Shown: positions 8,632 to 16,614 of the stretch, piece after piece
Layout: every line of letters begins with the position of its first letter
Numbering within the stretch: the stretch's first letter is position 1
Origin: Geomonas sp. Red32
GTDB lineage: Bacteria > Desulfobacterota > Desulfuromonadia > Geobacterales > Geobacteraceae
Length of the DNA stretch: 64,000 nucleotides
Reading direction: 5' to 3'
Assembly (NCBI RefSeq): GCF_023652955.1
Contig: NZ_JAKLOY010000001.1
Coordinates: 1,240,001-1,304,000 of the forward strand
Translations under genes and position numbers: made by a program
Notes under the pieces: model-generated
Database searches by the model: none
Seen by the model: only the letters and a program-made list of their open reading frames with translations
Told to the model about the DNA's origin: nothing

Positions 8632-10287
8632 ATGAACGGGCTTGTCAAGGAAGGATCCATTGGCGCGGTCCTCTTCAAATCGCAGATCATCACCGAGCAG
8701 GAGCTACGGGCCGCCCTCGAGGCGCAGAAGGTCTCGGGCTGCCGGATCGGTGAGGCGCTCGTGCGGCTGGGGGTGGTGACCCAGGAGGACATTGACTGGG
8801 CGCTCGCCAACCAGCTGAACATCCCGTACGTGCGGCTTAAGAAGGAGAACGTGGACGCCGACGCGGTGGCCCGGGTTCCCGGGGCGCTCGCCCGCCGCTA
8901 CCAGATCTTCCCGGTCTTCCTGTCGGGGAGCGAGCTTTCGGTGGCCATGGCGGATCCCCTCAACAAGGAGGCGATCGACGAGCTCGGCCGGGTGACCGGC
9001 TGCCAGGTGACCATCTCGGTCGGCCTCATCCGCGAGATCAGGGAGATGCAGGATCTCTTCTATCCCGACCAGGAGGTCCCCGCCCTGGGCTTTCGTTCGG
9101 AACTCTTCCCCCCCAAGGCGATGGAGGCGATCAACGCCGACCTGACCGGGGGGACCCTGCTGAACCACCTCCTCTTGATGGTAGTCAAGCAGAAGCTCAC
9201 CACCCTCGCGCTGCAGCCGCTGGGCGACGAGGTCTCCGTGGTGGGGCGCGGCGGCGGCCGCACCGCCGAGCTCGGGAGGCTCGATGCCGCCCGCTATGCC
9301 GACCTCGTGGCGCGCATCCGCAAGCTTGCCAAGGCGGCGCCTGCCCAGGAGATCTCCTCCACCGGCGTCCTCACCTTCGTCTACCAGGGGAGAAAGATCC
9401 CCTTCCAGGCCCTTTTGCTGCACGGGATAGGGGGGGAGTACGTCACCCTCAAGCTGAAGATCGCCCCGCCGGCCCTTTCCTGCTTCGCCGACCTGCGGGT
9501 GAGCGACGCGAAGACCCAGCAGCTCCGGGAGCTCGCCGCCGAGCGGGAGGGGCTCGTCCTCTTCGCCGGCCGGGACCCCGAGGAGCGCTCGCGGCTTATG
9601 GACCTCTTCCTGGACGAGATCGACAGCTCGCGCCGGATGGTGCTGGTGCTGGGCGAGCGGCTGGGGCGCGGCAACCGCCACTTCCCGCGCATCCCCCTGC
9701 AGCGGGACGGGGTCGACCAGAGCGCCTCGGTGATCGCTGCGGCGCTGGATCACGATCCCGACGTCCTCTTCGTCGACGACATCACCGCTCCCGAGGCCTT
9801 CCTTTCTGCGAGCAAGGCGGTCATGCGCGGCAAGCTCGTGGTGGCGGGGATCTCCTTCGGAGACAAGGGGTCGCTCCTCAAGCAGCTCCTCTACCTTAGG
9901 CAGAAGAACTACCTGATCCCCACCCACCTCAAGGGGACCGTCTCCTGCAAGTCCGTGCTGACGCTCTGCCCCAACTGCCGCGAGCGCTACCTCCCGGCTC
10001 CCGAGGAGCTCGCGGCCCTGCGGCTGCCGCCGTCCGGGCGGGAATACTTCCGTCCGCGGGGGTGCCCGGAGTGCGACCACACCGGCTACGGCGGGAGGCG
10101 CTATCTCCTCGACGTGATCCGCTTCGACAAGGCCTTCGTCGAGGCCTTCGAGATGATCGGCAAGAGCTCGGAGATCATTCAATACATGAAAGACAACGGT
10201 TACCGCGGCATCACCGAAGAAGGTGGCGATCTCCTGGAGAGGGGCGAAATCTCCCCGGGCGAATACGTGGCTTCCATACTACTGTGA
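8632..10287 (+). CDS. degenerate PilB/GspE-family protein with MshEN-type N-terminal domain
   Basis: Resembles a type IV pilus/type II secretion assembly ATPase along its length (551 aa), but the nucleotide site is gone. Residues 1-140 match the GspE/MshE N-domain, a family known to bind c-di-GMP, with paired motifs such as RIGEALVRLGVVTQEDIDWA. Where PilB has GPTGSGKT, the protein reads FAGRDPEERSRL (about residues 312-323). The Walker B region is VLFVDDITAPEAF (near 380) instead of the usual acidic box. The four-cysteine zinc motif CPNC...CPEC (about 446-481) is kept. GGAGG precedes the ATG by 6 bp, and pilT starts 12 bp after the stop. It is probably a non-hydrolysing regulatory subunit rather than a motor. 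Confidence 0.85.
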   Translation: MNGLVKEGSIGAVLFKSQIITEQELRAALEAQKVSGCRIGEALVRLGVVTQEDIDWALANQLNIPYVRLKKENVDADAVARVPGALARRYQIFPVFLSGSELSVAMADPLNKEAIDELGRVTGCQVTISVGLIREIREMQDLFYPDQEVPALGFRSELFPPKAMEAINADLTGGTLLNHLLLMVVKQKLTTLALQPLGDEVSVVGRGGGRTAELGRLDAARYADLVARIRKLAKAAPAQEISSTGVLTFVYQGRKIPFQALLLHGIGGEYVTLKLKIAPPALSCFADLRVSDAKTQQLRELAAEREGLVLFAGRDPEERSRLMDLFLDEIDSSRRMVLVLGERLGRGNRHFPRIPLQRDGVDQSASVIAAALDHDPDVLFVDDITAPEAFLSASKAVMRGKLVVAGISFGDKGSLLKQLLYLRQKNYLIPTHLKGTVSCKSVLTLCPNCRERYLPAPEELAALRLPPSGREYFRPRGCPECDHTGYGGRRYLLDVIRFDKAFVEAFEMIGKSSEIIQYMKDNGYRGITEEGGDLLERGEISPGEYVASILL

Positions 10288-10299
10288 CGGAGAGCAGAC

Positions 10300-11370
10300 A
10301 TGGCAAGGATTGACGCACTGTTCAAACTGATGAGCGACAAAGGGGCATCGGACCTGCACCTTTCCACCGGGTCGCCCCCCATCTTCAGGTTGCGCGGCGA
10401 GATGGAGCGGCAGAACTTCAAGCCGCTCAGCCACGACGAGTTGAAATCGATCCTCTTCGAGATCCTGACCGAGAAGCAGCGGCAGACCTTCGAGGAGAAG
10501 CACGATCTCGACTTCGCCTACTCCGTTCCCGGCCTGGCCCGTTTCCGCGGAAACCTGATGATGCAGCACCGCGGGATCGCGGCCGTGTTCAGGATCATCC
10601 CGAGCAAGATCCTCTCCGCGGACGAGCTGAACCTTCCCGAGGGGGTGAGAAGGCTCACCACCCTGAAGAAGGGGCTCGTGCTGGTGACCGGGCCGACCGG
10701 CTCCGGCAAGTCGACCACGCTGGCCGCCATGATCGACCTGATCAACTCCACCCGGCAGGACCACATCCTGACCCTGGAAGATCCGCTCGAGTTCATCCAC
10801 GAGAACAAGAAGTCGCTCTTCAACCAGCGCCAGATCGGCGAGCACTCCGACAGCTTCGCCTCGGCCCTGAGGGCGGCGTTGCGCGAGGACCCGGACGTCA
10901 TCCTGGTCGGCGAGATGCGCGACCTGGAGACCATTCACCTGGCGATGAGCGCCGCCGAGACCGGCCACCTGGTGTTCGGGACGCTCCACACCTCCTCGGC
11001 CGCCAAGACCGTGGACCGCATCGTCGACGTCTTCCCGAAGGACTCCCAGGAGCAGGTGCGGGCCATCCTTTCCGAATCGCTCAAGGGGGTCATCTGCCAG
11101 CAGCTTCTGAAGACCGCCGACGGGAAGGGGAGGGTCGCCGGGCTGGAGATCATGATCGGGACCCCGGCCATCGGTAACCTGATCAGGGAAGGAAAGACCT
11201 TCCAGATCCCCTCCATCATGCAGACCGCCCGGAAGGACGGGATGCAGCTCATGGACCAGCACGTCCTCGACCTCCTGAAGACCAAGCGGGTCGCCCCCGA
11301 GGAGGCCTACCGCTGCTGTGTCGACAAGAAGCAGTTCGAACAGTACCTCACCGCCACGCCCGCGAGCTGA
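10300..11370 (+). CDS. pilT: twitching motility/pilus retraction ATPase PilT
   Basis: Hexameric cytoplasmic ATPase that drives retraction of type IV pili. The 356-aa length matches PilT. Walker A is GPTGSGKSTTLA (residues about 131-142), the Asp box is LEDPLEFIH, Walker B is ILVGEMRDLETI (near 202) and the His box is GTLHTSSAAKT. The N-terminal PAS-like domain (SDKGASDLHLSTG) is typical. It sits 12 bp after the degenerate PilB-like gene and probably forms an operon with it. No other pilus gene occurs in the window, and many Geobacter-type genomes carry several pilT paralogues, so which one this is cannot be told here. Confidence 0.95.
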   Translation: MARIDALFKLMSDKGASDLHLSTGSPPIFRLRGEMERQNFKPLSHDELKSILFEILTEKQRQTFEEKHDLDFAYSVPGLARFRGNLMMQHRGIAAVFRIIPSKILSADELNLPEGVRRLTTLKKGLVLVTGPTGSGKSTTLAAMIDLINSTRQDHILTLEDPLEFIHENKKSLFNQRQIGEHSDSFASALRAALREDPDVILVGEMRDLETIHLAMSAAETGHLVFGTLHTSSAAKTVDRIVDVFPKDSQEQVRAILSESLKGVICQQLLKTADGKGRVAGLEIMIGTPAIGNLIREGKTFQIPSIMQTARKDGMQLMDQHVLDLLKTKRVAPEEAYRCCVDKKQFEQYLTATPAS

Positions 11371-11384
11371 AGCACCTTCAAGCA

Positions 11385-11478
11385 CCCTCACCCGGCCTGC
11401 GGCCATCCTCTCCCGCAGCAGGACGGGGATCTCCCCGGGCCCCTTTCCCGCTTCGCCGGGATGGGGCGGGGGTGAGGG
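11385..11478. repeat. long C-rich inverted repeat after pilT
   Basis: The arms CCCTCACCC (11385-11393) and GGGTGAGGG (11470-11478) enclose about 75 bp rich in CTCTCCCG and CCCCGGG. It lies between the pilT stop and the aminotransferase start and could fold into a long imperfect stem. It resembles the dispersed C-rich spacers at 3650-3750 and 39715-39770 and lacks a T tract, so it is probably an intergenic repeat rather than a classic terminator. Confidence 0.5.
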
Positions 11479-11512
11479 AGCCCCGCGGCGGGCGGGTCTG
11501 AAAGGATCCTGC

Positions 11513-12724
11513 ATGAAGTTCCCCATCTCCCCCCGGGCGCTACGCGTCCACCCGCCCCCCATCTCCGAGGTGAAGGGGTGGCTTTCCGAGGCCCGCTCCG
11601 GGCTCCCCCTCATCGATCTCTGCCAGGCCATCCCCGATTATCCGCCGCCGCCGGAGATGAACAGCTACCTCGCCTCCCTCACCTCCGATCCGGACATCTC
11701 CCGCTACTCGCCCGACGAAGGTCTCCCCGAGGTGCGCGAGGCGATCTGCACCGCCTACCGCGGCCTCTACGGGGCGTCGCTCGGGCCGGACGAGATCTGC
11801 CTCACCATCGGCGCGAGCGAGGCGTTCTGGCTCGCCATGGTGACCCTCTGCCAGTCGGGGGACGAGGTGATCGTCCAGCTCCCGGCCTACTTCGACCATC
11901 CCATGGCGCTGGAGATGCTGGGGATCCGCTGCGTCTACGCCCCCTTCAACGAGGAGAACGGGGGAATACCGGACCTGGCCACCATTTCCCGGCTGATCGG
12001 GGAGAAGACCCGGGCGATCCTGCTGGTGTCGCCGAGCAACCCGACCGGGGCGGTGATCCCGCCGGCCTTGGTGCGGGAGTTCTACCAGCTGGCCGCGTCG
12101 CGCGGCATTGCGCTGGTGCTCGACGAGACCTACAACAGTTTCATCACCGGTGGGGTGAGACCCCACCACCTCTTCGAGGATGCCTCCTGGGGGGACCATT
12201 TCATCCACATCGCCTCGTTCGGGAAGACCTTCGCCCTGACCGGCTACCGGGCCGGGATGCTGGCCGCCTCGCGGGAGTTCATCGGCCACGCGCTGAAGAC
12301 TCAGGACACCATGGCGGTCTGCCAGCCGCGCATCACGCAGCATGCCGTCAAGTTCGGGCTGGAGCGGCTTTCAGGCTGGGTGGCGGCCAACCGGATGATG
12401 ATGGAGCGGCGGCACCAGGTATTCCGCTCAGAGTTCCTGAAGGAGGGGAACCCTTTCCGGCTGGTGGCCAGCGGGCCGTTCTTCGGGTGGGTCAGGCATC
12501 CCTTCGAGGGGAGCACCGGGAGAGAGGTGGCAAGGAGAATGGTGACTGAGGCGGGGGTGCTGCTGCTGCCGGGCGAGGTGTTCGGCCCGGGGATGGAGAG
12601 CTATCTGCGGCTGGCCTTCGGGAACATCAAGGAGGAGGCTATACCGGAGGCGGTGGAAAGGTTCAGGAACTTCCCCGTAGGCCCCGGCGGCGCCACCGGC
12701 GCCCACACAGGCCTCGGCGCGTAA
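11513..12724 (+). CDS. pyridoxal-phosphate aminotransferase (class I/II fold)
   Basis: Fold-type I PLP enzyme of 403 aa, predicted to transfer an amino group between an amino acid and a 2-oxo acid. Visible family features are the N-terminal loop LIDLCQAIPDYPPP, PDEGLPEVREAI, LTIGASEAFWLAM, SPSNPTGAVIP (Asn contact to PLP), LDETYNSFI (Asp to the pyridine nitrogen), the PLP-lysine in ASFGKTFALTGYRAG, and the C-terminal YLRLAFGN with the carboxylate-binding Arg. The ATG chosen has AAAGGAT upstream; a longer open frame lacks such support and reads through the C-rich repeat. The substrate is undetermined. Confidence 0.88.
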   Translation: MKFPISPRALRVHPPPISEVKGWLSEARSGLPLIDLCQAIPDYPPPPEMNSYLASLTSDPDISRYSPDEGLPEVREAICTAYRGLYGASLGPDEICLTIGASEAFWLAMVTLCQSGDEVIVQLPAYFDHPMALEMLGIRCVYAPFNEENGGIPDLATISRLIGEKTRAILLVSPSNPTGAVIPPALVREFYQLAASRGIALVLDETYNSFITGGVRPHHLFEDASWGDHFIHIASFGKTFALTGYRAGMLAASREFIGHALKTQDTMAVCQPRITQHAVKFGLERLSGWVAANRMMMERRHQVFRSEFLKEGNPFRLVASGPFFGWVRHPFEGSTGREVARRMVTEAGVLLLPGEVFGPGMESYLRLAFGNIKEEAIPEAVERFRNFPVGPGGATGAHTGLGA

Positions 12725-12740
12725 GGCCCCGAAGGCCCCG

Positions 12741-12794
12741 GTGGACCCGGTGGACCCGGTGGACTGGGTGGACTGGGTGGACTGGGTGGACTGG
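12741..12794. repeat. 9-bp intergenic tandem repeat (6 units)
   Basis: Six head-to-tail 9-mers lie just after the aminotransferase stop: two GTGGACCCG units, then four GTGGACTGG units, and a decaying seventh. The array is non-coding on the accepted annotation. Such a perfect short-period array is prone to slippage and may vary between strains. Confidence 0.85.
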
Positions 12795-12814
12795 GTGAAG
12801 CCGGAGGTGACGTT

Positions 12815-12847
12815 CCCCCCTTTGCGAAGGGGGGACAGGGGGGATTT
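12815..12847. repeat. dispersed palindromic element CCCCCCTTTG/CAAAGGGGGG, copy A
   Basis: An 8-bp stem CCCCCCTT/AAGGGGGG with loop TGCG (12815-12834) is followed by ACAGGGGGGATTT. Related copies sit at 40358-40391 and 57696-57731. This copy lies between two convergent genes and may serve as a bidirectional terminator. Confidence 0.7.
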
Positions 12848-12877
12848 GCTTTTGACTCTCTCCCCACAAAAGCTGCC

Positions 12878-13708
12878 TTACTCCAAAAATGCCAAAAGCT
12901 CCCGGTTCACCTCTTCGGCGTGGGTCCAGTTGAGGCCGTGGGGGGCGCCGGCCACCACCATCAGGCGGCTTCCCTTCACCGCCTCGTGGGTCCGGCTCCC
13001 GGTGGAGACGAAGGGGAGGATGCGGTCGTTGTCGCCGTGGATGATCAGGGTCGGGATGTCGATCCGGATCAGATCGTCCCGGAAATCGGTCAGCCACGCC
13101 TGCACGCAGTCCAGGGGCGCTTTCGGTGACGCCGAGGCGGCCACGTTCCACGACAGCCGCACCACTTCCTCGCTCACCTTTCTCCCCCCAAAGACGTGCA
13201 GGTTATAGAAGTTGGAGAGGAAACTCGTGAGGAAGGCGGGGCGGTCCACCTGGATCGCCTGCTTGATCCTCTCGAATACGCTTCCTTCGACTCCCCCCGG
13301 ATTGTCCGGGCTCTTCAACAGAAACGGCGTCACCGAGGCCATGAAGACGGCCCGCTTGACCCGCTCCTTCCCGTAACGCCCCAGGTACCGTGCCACCTCC
13401 CCCCCACCCATGGAGAACCCGACCAGGGTCACCTCCCGCAGGTCCAGTTTGGTCAAGAGCTTGTGCAGGTCGTCGGCCAGGGTCAGGTAGTCGTAACCGG
13501 ACGCCGGACGGCTGGACATCCCGAACCCCCTCCGGTCATAGGCGATCACCCGGTGCCCCGCCTTCAAAAGTGCCGTCACCTGTTTCTCCCAAAAGACGCT
13601 GCTGAGTGGCCAGCCGTGGATCAGCACCACCGGCCTCCCCACTCCGTGATCCTCATAGTACAGGTCGATGTTGCAGGAGTTTTCCTTCCCAACCGTGATG
13701 TAGTTCAT
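12878..13708 (-). CDS. alpha/beta-fold hydrolase (non-haem chloroperoxidase-like)
   Basis: Cytoplasmic serine hydrolase of 276 aa. The oxyanion motif is LIHGWPLSSVFWE, followed by AYDRRGFGMSS. The nucleophile elbow is VGFSMGGGE, the acid is in LIIHGDNDRILPF, and the His is in GAPHGLNWTH, so the Ser-Asp-His triad is complete. This arrangement is typical of the cofactor-free haloperoxidase/esterase group; the natural substrate is unknown. The ATG at 13708 has GGGAGG nine bases upstream, so it is preferred over a longer frame to 13792. It is convergent with the aminotransferase. Confidence 0.88.
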   Translation of the reverse strand: MNYITVGKENSCNIDLYYEDHGVGRPVVLIHGWPLSSVFWEKQVTALLKAGHRVIAYDRRGFGMSSRPASGYDYLTLADDLHKLLTKLDLREVTLVGFSMGGGEVARYLGRYGKERVKRAVFMASVTPFLLKSPDNPGGVEGSVFERIKQAIQVDRPAFLTSFLSNFYNLHVFGGRKVSEEVVRLSWNVAASASPKAPLDCVQAWLTDFRDDLIRIDIPTLIIHGDNDRILPFVSTGSRTHEAVKGSRLMVVAGAPHGLNWTHAEEVNRELLAFLE

Positions 13709-13780
13709 GGCGAACCTCCCTCTCCAGCCGATCGGCAGTCCCCGCCGAAGTGGAAACGAGATATGTTTGAGCACTTTAAT

Positions 13781-13808
13781 GTGATACAACAATTTGCTGC
13801 CAAGTCAA
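13781..13808 (-). promoter_or_regulatory. candidate sigma-70 promoter for the hydrolase
   Basis: On the minus strand TTGACT (13803-13808) and TATCAC (13781-13786) are separated by 16 bp, in the most A/T-rich part of the spacer and about 75 bp before the hydrolase start. The -10 match is only moderate. Confidence 0.35.
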
Positions 13809-13911
13809 TGGAAGGGCTAGGGGGGGAGAAGGAGAAGGTCAGGGACGAGGGTATACGGGGGGGCAACCGGCTAGATGGGAGACGGAACGAAGGTGGGGCT
13901 TTTGCGCCGGG

Positions 13912-14130
13912 CTAGCGGCGCAGGAGGTGGTCGCTGGCGCAGGGGGCACGGTGGCGGCGCTCGCCGGACGACAGGGTGCAGGGTTCCGGCTCGCGCAAGG
14001 CGGTGCCGGGGACGCGGGGGGAGAGTTCGCTGATCGGGGCCACCGGGTGCCAATAGCGGTGGCTGGTGTCTCCCTGCGGTTCGTGGCGGTCCTGAACCGG
14101 ACGCATATCGCTTGCTCTGTTCATCGGCAC
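13912..14130 (-). CDS. small hypothetical protein (72 aa)
   Basis: A short frame begins 22 bp after the stop of the HD-GYP gene, with GGAG five bases before its ATG. Third codon positions are strongly G/C-biased, as in neighbouring genes. The product is Arg/Pro/His-rich with two Cys and no signal peptide or membrane helix. I recognise no family. It may be translated as the last gene of the GAF/HD-GYP unit, but a chance frame in GC-rich DNA cannot be excluded. Confidence 0.45.
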   Translation of the reverse strand: MPMNRASDMRPVQDRHEPQGDTSHRYWHPVAPISELSPRVPGTALREPEPCTLSSGERRHRAPCASDHLLRR

Positions 14131-14152
14131 TCCGTGGCGGCGAACGCTGCGG

Positions 14153-15388
14153 CTAGATCCCGTGGTCGGGGTAGATCTTCTTGATCTGCTGGAGGGAGTC
14201 GAGATTCTCCAGGAAGAGCTCGACGAGCCCCGGGTCGAACTGCTTACCGGCTTCCTCGGCGATGGTGCTGACCACCTCGCTCTCCCCCCAGGATTCCTTG
14301 TAGCTTCTGCGGCTGGAAAGGGCGTCGTAGACGTCGGCGATGGCGACGATCCGCCCCAGCAGCGGGATCTCCTCTCCCTGCTTGCCGCGCGGCCGTCCGC
14401 TCTCGTCGGCGAAGCCCGGGAGGGGCTCCCCGCTTTCGGGATTGACGTGTCCCGGATATCCCCGGCCGTCCCAGCGTTCGTGGTGGTTCAACGCCACCAT
14501 GGCCGCAGATTCGTCGAACTGGGAGTAGACGTCCGAGAAGAGCTCGGCGCCGAAGACGGTATGCTGCTTCATGGCGTCGAACTCCTCCGGGGTGAGCTTG
14601 CCGGGTTTCTTCAGGATGACGTCGGAGATGGCCACCTTCCCCACGTCGTGCAGCATGGCCGCCATCCTCAGGACGTCGCGGTTCTTGTCGATCTCTTGCT
14701 GGGGGACCCCGGCCCTTTGGGCCCAGGCGTCGTAGAGGACCACGGCGTAGGAGGCGACGCGGTTGACATGGGGGCCGGTCTCGTGGGGATCGCGCATCTT
14801 GGCCATCTTGTTCATCCTGAGGATGAGCTCGCGGGTGATCTTCGCCCGTTCGATGGCGTTGGCGGCATTGTTGGCGAAGTAGTCGACGATCTCCCCCTCG
14901 GCCTGGAAGGGGACCACCCGCCCGTCACCGTCGAGCGCGTTGATCAGCTGAAGCACCCCGATGACGTCGTTGCGGAAGTTCTTCAGGGGAACGGTCAGCA
15001 TGGAATGGGTCCGGTAGCCGGTCAGGTCGTCGTAGCTGCGGTCGAAGGAATAGGGGGAACCGGCCGGCATGCTGTCCACGTCGGGAATGTTGACCGCGGT
15101 ACCCTGGGCGGAGACATACCCCGCGATCGAGTGGTTGTTGACGGGGATGGTGAAGGTGGAGTACGGGAGCTTCTTCCCGGGGGGGAGCTGACCCTGGAGG
15201 GTGTCGTTTTGGGCGTGGCTGAACTTCAGGCCGTCGGATTCTTTGATGTAGATGGAACCGGCGTCGCAGTTGGTGAGGGCGCGGGCCTCGCTCAGGATCT
15301 TCTCCAAAAGGAGATCGATGTCCTTGATCTGGGAGATTTCCAGCCCCAGCTTGACTACCTTTTCGAGAATCGCTACCGGTCGTTCCAT
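14153..15388 (-). CDS. GAF-domain HD-GYP c-di-GMP phosphodiesterase
   Basis: Soluble protein of 411 aa. A GAF sensor domain (about residues 22-180, with TNCDAGSIYIKE and MLTVPLKN) precedes an HD-GYP domain. The catalytic signature is complete: LHDVGKVAISD, then [14 protein letters not shown], then IADVYDALSSRRSYK. An insertion after GYP (NPESGEPLPGFADESGRP) lengthens the usual loop. It should hydrolyse c-di-GMP under control of a small ligand or redox cue sensed by GAF. It follows the stand-alone GAF gene by 58 bp on the same strand, so the two are probably co-transcribed. Confidence 0.92.
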   Translation of the reverse strand: MERPVAILEKVVKLGLEISQIKDIDLLLEKILSEARALTNCDAGSIYIKESDGLKFSHAQNDTLQGQLPPGKKLPYSTFTIPVNNHSIAGYVSAQGTAVNIPDVDSMPAGSPYSFDRSYDDLTGYRTHSMLTVPLKNFRNDVIGVLQLINALDGDGRVVPFQAEGEIVDYFANNAANAIERAKITRELILRMNKMAKMRDPHETGPHVNRVASYAVVLYDAWAQRAGVPQQEIDKNRDVLRMAAMLHDVGKVAISDVILKKPGKLTPEEFDAMKQHTVFGAELFSDVYSQFDESAAMVALNHHERWDGRGYPGHVNPESGEPLPGFADESGRPRGKQGEEIPLLGRIVAIADVYDALSSRRSYKESWGESEVVSTIAEEAGKQFDPGLVELFLENLDSLQQIKKIYPDHGI

Positions 15389-15446
15389 GCTCGTCGCTCT
15401 GTCCTTCGGTATGCCGATGATGCCATGGGGAGTGCGGTTCTTTCCC

Positions 15447-15941
15447 TTACACGTGCCTGCCGATCACCCGCGCGATCTCGCCCAGCGCCTGCAACTCGCC
15501 CGGCGAAAAGTTCTTGAGCCCGTCGTCGTTGGTCCCCTTGCGGGAGACCTGGAGTACCCCCCTCACCTGGTCGTCCCGCAGTATGGGGACGCTCATGATC
15601 CTCTGGATGGGGAGCCCCTTCTCTTTCCCGTAAGCCTCGAAGACGAAGAGGTGGGGGGTGGAGGCGAAGCTGTTGTTGATCATCGCGCGCTTTTCACGGG
15701 CGGTATTGGCAACGAGGGAGCGGGTGGCGGAGATGGGAATGGAACCGGAGTTGCGGAGTTCGTGGGGCCAGGCGAAGTTGAGGCAATCCTGGTCGGGGTC
15801 GTAGAGAAAAAAGGCTACTTCGCTTTTATCGACGCCGAAGACGCGGCAGAGGGCGTCGGCCGCTGCTGCAATCTTCTGATCAACATCCTGGCGGGAGGCA
15901 AGTAGCGCCTCCAGCTTCTCACAGATTTCTACGAGCTGCAT
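15447..15941 (-). CDS. stand-alone GAF-domain protein
   Basis: A 164-aa single-domain GAF protein without an output domain. Recognisable GAF features are the N-terminal helix ICEKLEALLASRQDVDQK, FGVDKSEVAFFLYD, and the late strand pair IMSVPILRDDQVRGVLQVS. The ATG at 15941 is preferred to a GTG at 15965 because a GGGGTG ribosome binding site precedes it. It lies directly upstream of the GAF-HD-GYP gene and might dimerise with it or sense a related signal. Confidence 0.8.
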   Translation of the reverse strand: MQLVEICEKLEALLASRQDVDQKIAAAADALCRVFGVDKSEVAFFLYDPDQDCLNFAWPHELRNSGSIPISATRSLVANTAREKRAMINNSFASTPHLFVFEAYGKEKGLPIQRIMSVPILRDDQVRGVLQVSRKGTNDDGLKNFSPGELQALGEIARVIGRHV

Positions 15942-16035
15942 GGGACACCCCTGTGGGAGAGGCACGTTTCGTCAGTGCCGCCGTACCCGGGAGAGTAACT
16001 CTCAGTTTGTCAAAAAACACCGTTTGGTGCCACCA

Positions 16036-16064
16036 AGTATCTTCATAAACAACAATAGTGTCAA
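16036..16064 (-). promoter_or_regulatory. candidate sigma-70 promoter for the GAF/HD-GYP unit
   Basis: On the minus strand TTGACA (16059-16064) and GATACT (16036-16041) are separated by 17 bp, about 95 bp before the GAF gene. The palindrome TGGTGCCACCA (16025-16035) lies immediately downstream of the -10 and could be an operator. Confidence 0.55.
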
Positions 16065-16344
16065 GAAAGATTAACTGAGTGATTTCCAACCCCGTTCCAC
16101 TGTTGCTACTACAGTAATCATGCCTGCTGACTCTGTCTCCCCCGTTCCACAACCAGTCAATCGACCTGCTCATTAAAGGACCGGCCCGTCCGGCCGATAA
16201 GCCTTCCTGTCGCCCATCCCGAACCTGGCCAGGTACCGGTCGCGGGCTGAAGACCGCTCAGACTTTGTCTCGGTGCTGTTCATTATTCGCACAGAACGGG
16301 GCGGGCTATGAAATGAAGAGGTAGCGTAAACGGTATGTTGGAGG

Positions 16345-16360
16345 TGGTACGGAAGCTGCT
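16345..16360 (+). promoter_or_regulatory. candidate sigma-54 (-24/-12) promoter
   Basis: TGGTAC, five bases, CTGCT matches the TGGYAC-N5-TTGCW consensus with one mismatch, including the GG/GC pair at the right distance. It is 85 bp upstream of the small lipoprotein gene, in the direction of the secreted-protein pair. An enhancer-binding regulator is not encoded nearby. Confidence 0.5.
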
Positions 16361-16444
16361 AGACAGCTCGTCACCGCGGCGAGGCTTGGCCTCGTTAACC
16401 TGTAACCGGTGGCTCCCCCGAGAGGCGAGCGGCAAGGAGGAAGG

Positions 16445-16588
16445 ATGAAGACAATCACGAGGACGGCAATGGCAGTTGTGGCAGTGGCAGCGCTTTTGTG
16501 TGCAGGGTGTGGAGGGAGCGGCTCGTCTGCGGCCCCGGGCGCCGGCAACAACAGTCCCAGCGGCACCATCCAGGGAAGCGCCAAGTAA
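16445..16588 (+). CDS. small lipoprotein (47 aa)
   Basis: Very small secreted protein: a charged start (MKTITR), a hydrophobic stretch AMAVVAVAALL, and a lipobox-like CAGC with Cys22 as the lipidation site. The -3 position is Cys rather than Leu. The mature part would be only 26 residues, rich in Gly, Ser and Asn. AAGGAGG stands seven bases before the ATG, one of the strongest ribosome binding sites in the window. The next gene starts 26 bp after the stop. Size and make-up resemble entericidin-like small lipoproteins, but that is only a resemblance. Confidence 0.75.
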   Translation: MKTITRTAMAVVAVAALLCAGCGGSGSSAAPGAGNNSPSGTIQGSAK

Positions 16589-16614
16589 CCCAATCACCGG
16601 AAAGCGAGGTCACC

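Larger units (their letters stand above)
15942..16444. other. 503-bp divergent intergenic region
   Basis: There is no convincing gene in this stretch. The left part is A/T-richer and carries a sigma-70 promoter reading left (16036-16064) next to the small palindrome TGGTGCCACCA. The right part carries a sigma-54-like site reading right (16345-16360). Between the latter and the lipoprotein start, several short GC stems could form a structured leader, but no known riboswitch core was recognised. Confidence 0.5.

Noticed and set aside
13871..14053. A 60-codon minus-strand frame overlapping the small ORF at 13912-14130
   Set aside because: It lacks a ribosome binding site and is a shifted reading of the same DNA as the better-supported 72-codon frame.
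15919..16173. An 84-codon minus-strand frame upstream of the GAF gene
   Set aside because: It overlaps the GAF start and contains the sigma-70 promoter, so it is more likely leader DNA.
16361..16444. Possible riboswitch in the leader of the small lipoprotein
   Set aside because: The GC stems do not match the c-di-GMP, cobalamin or other riboswitch cores I know, and no conserved loops could be identified.
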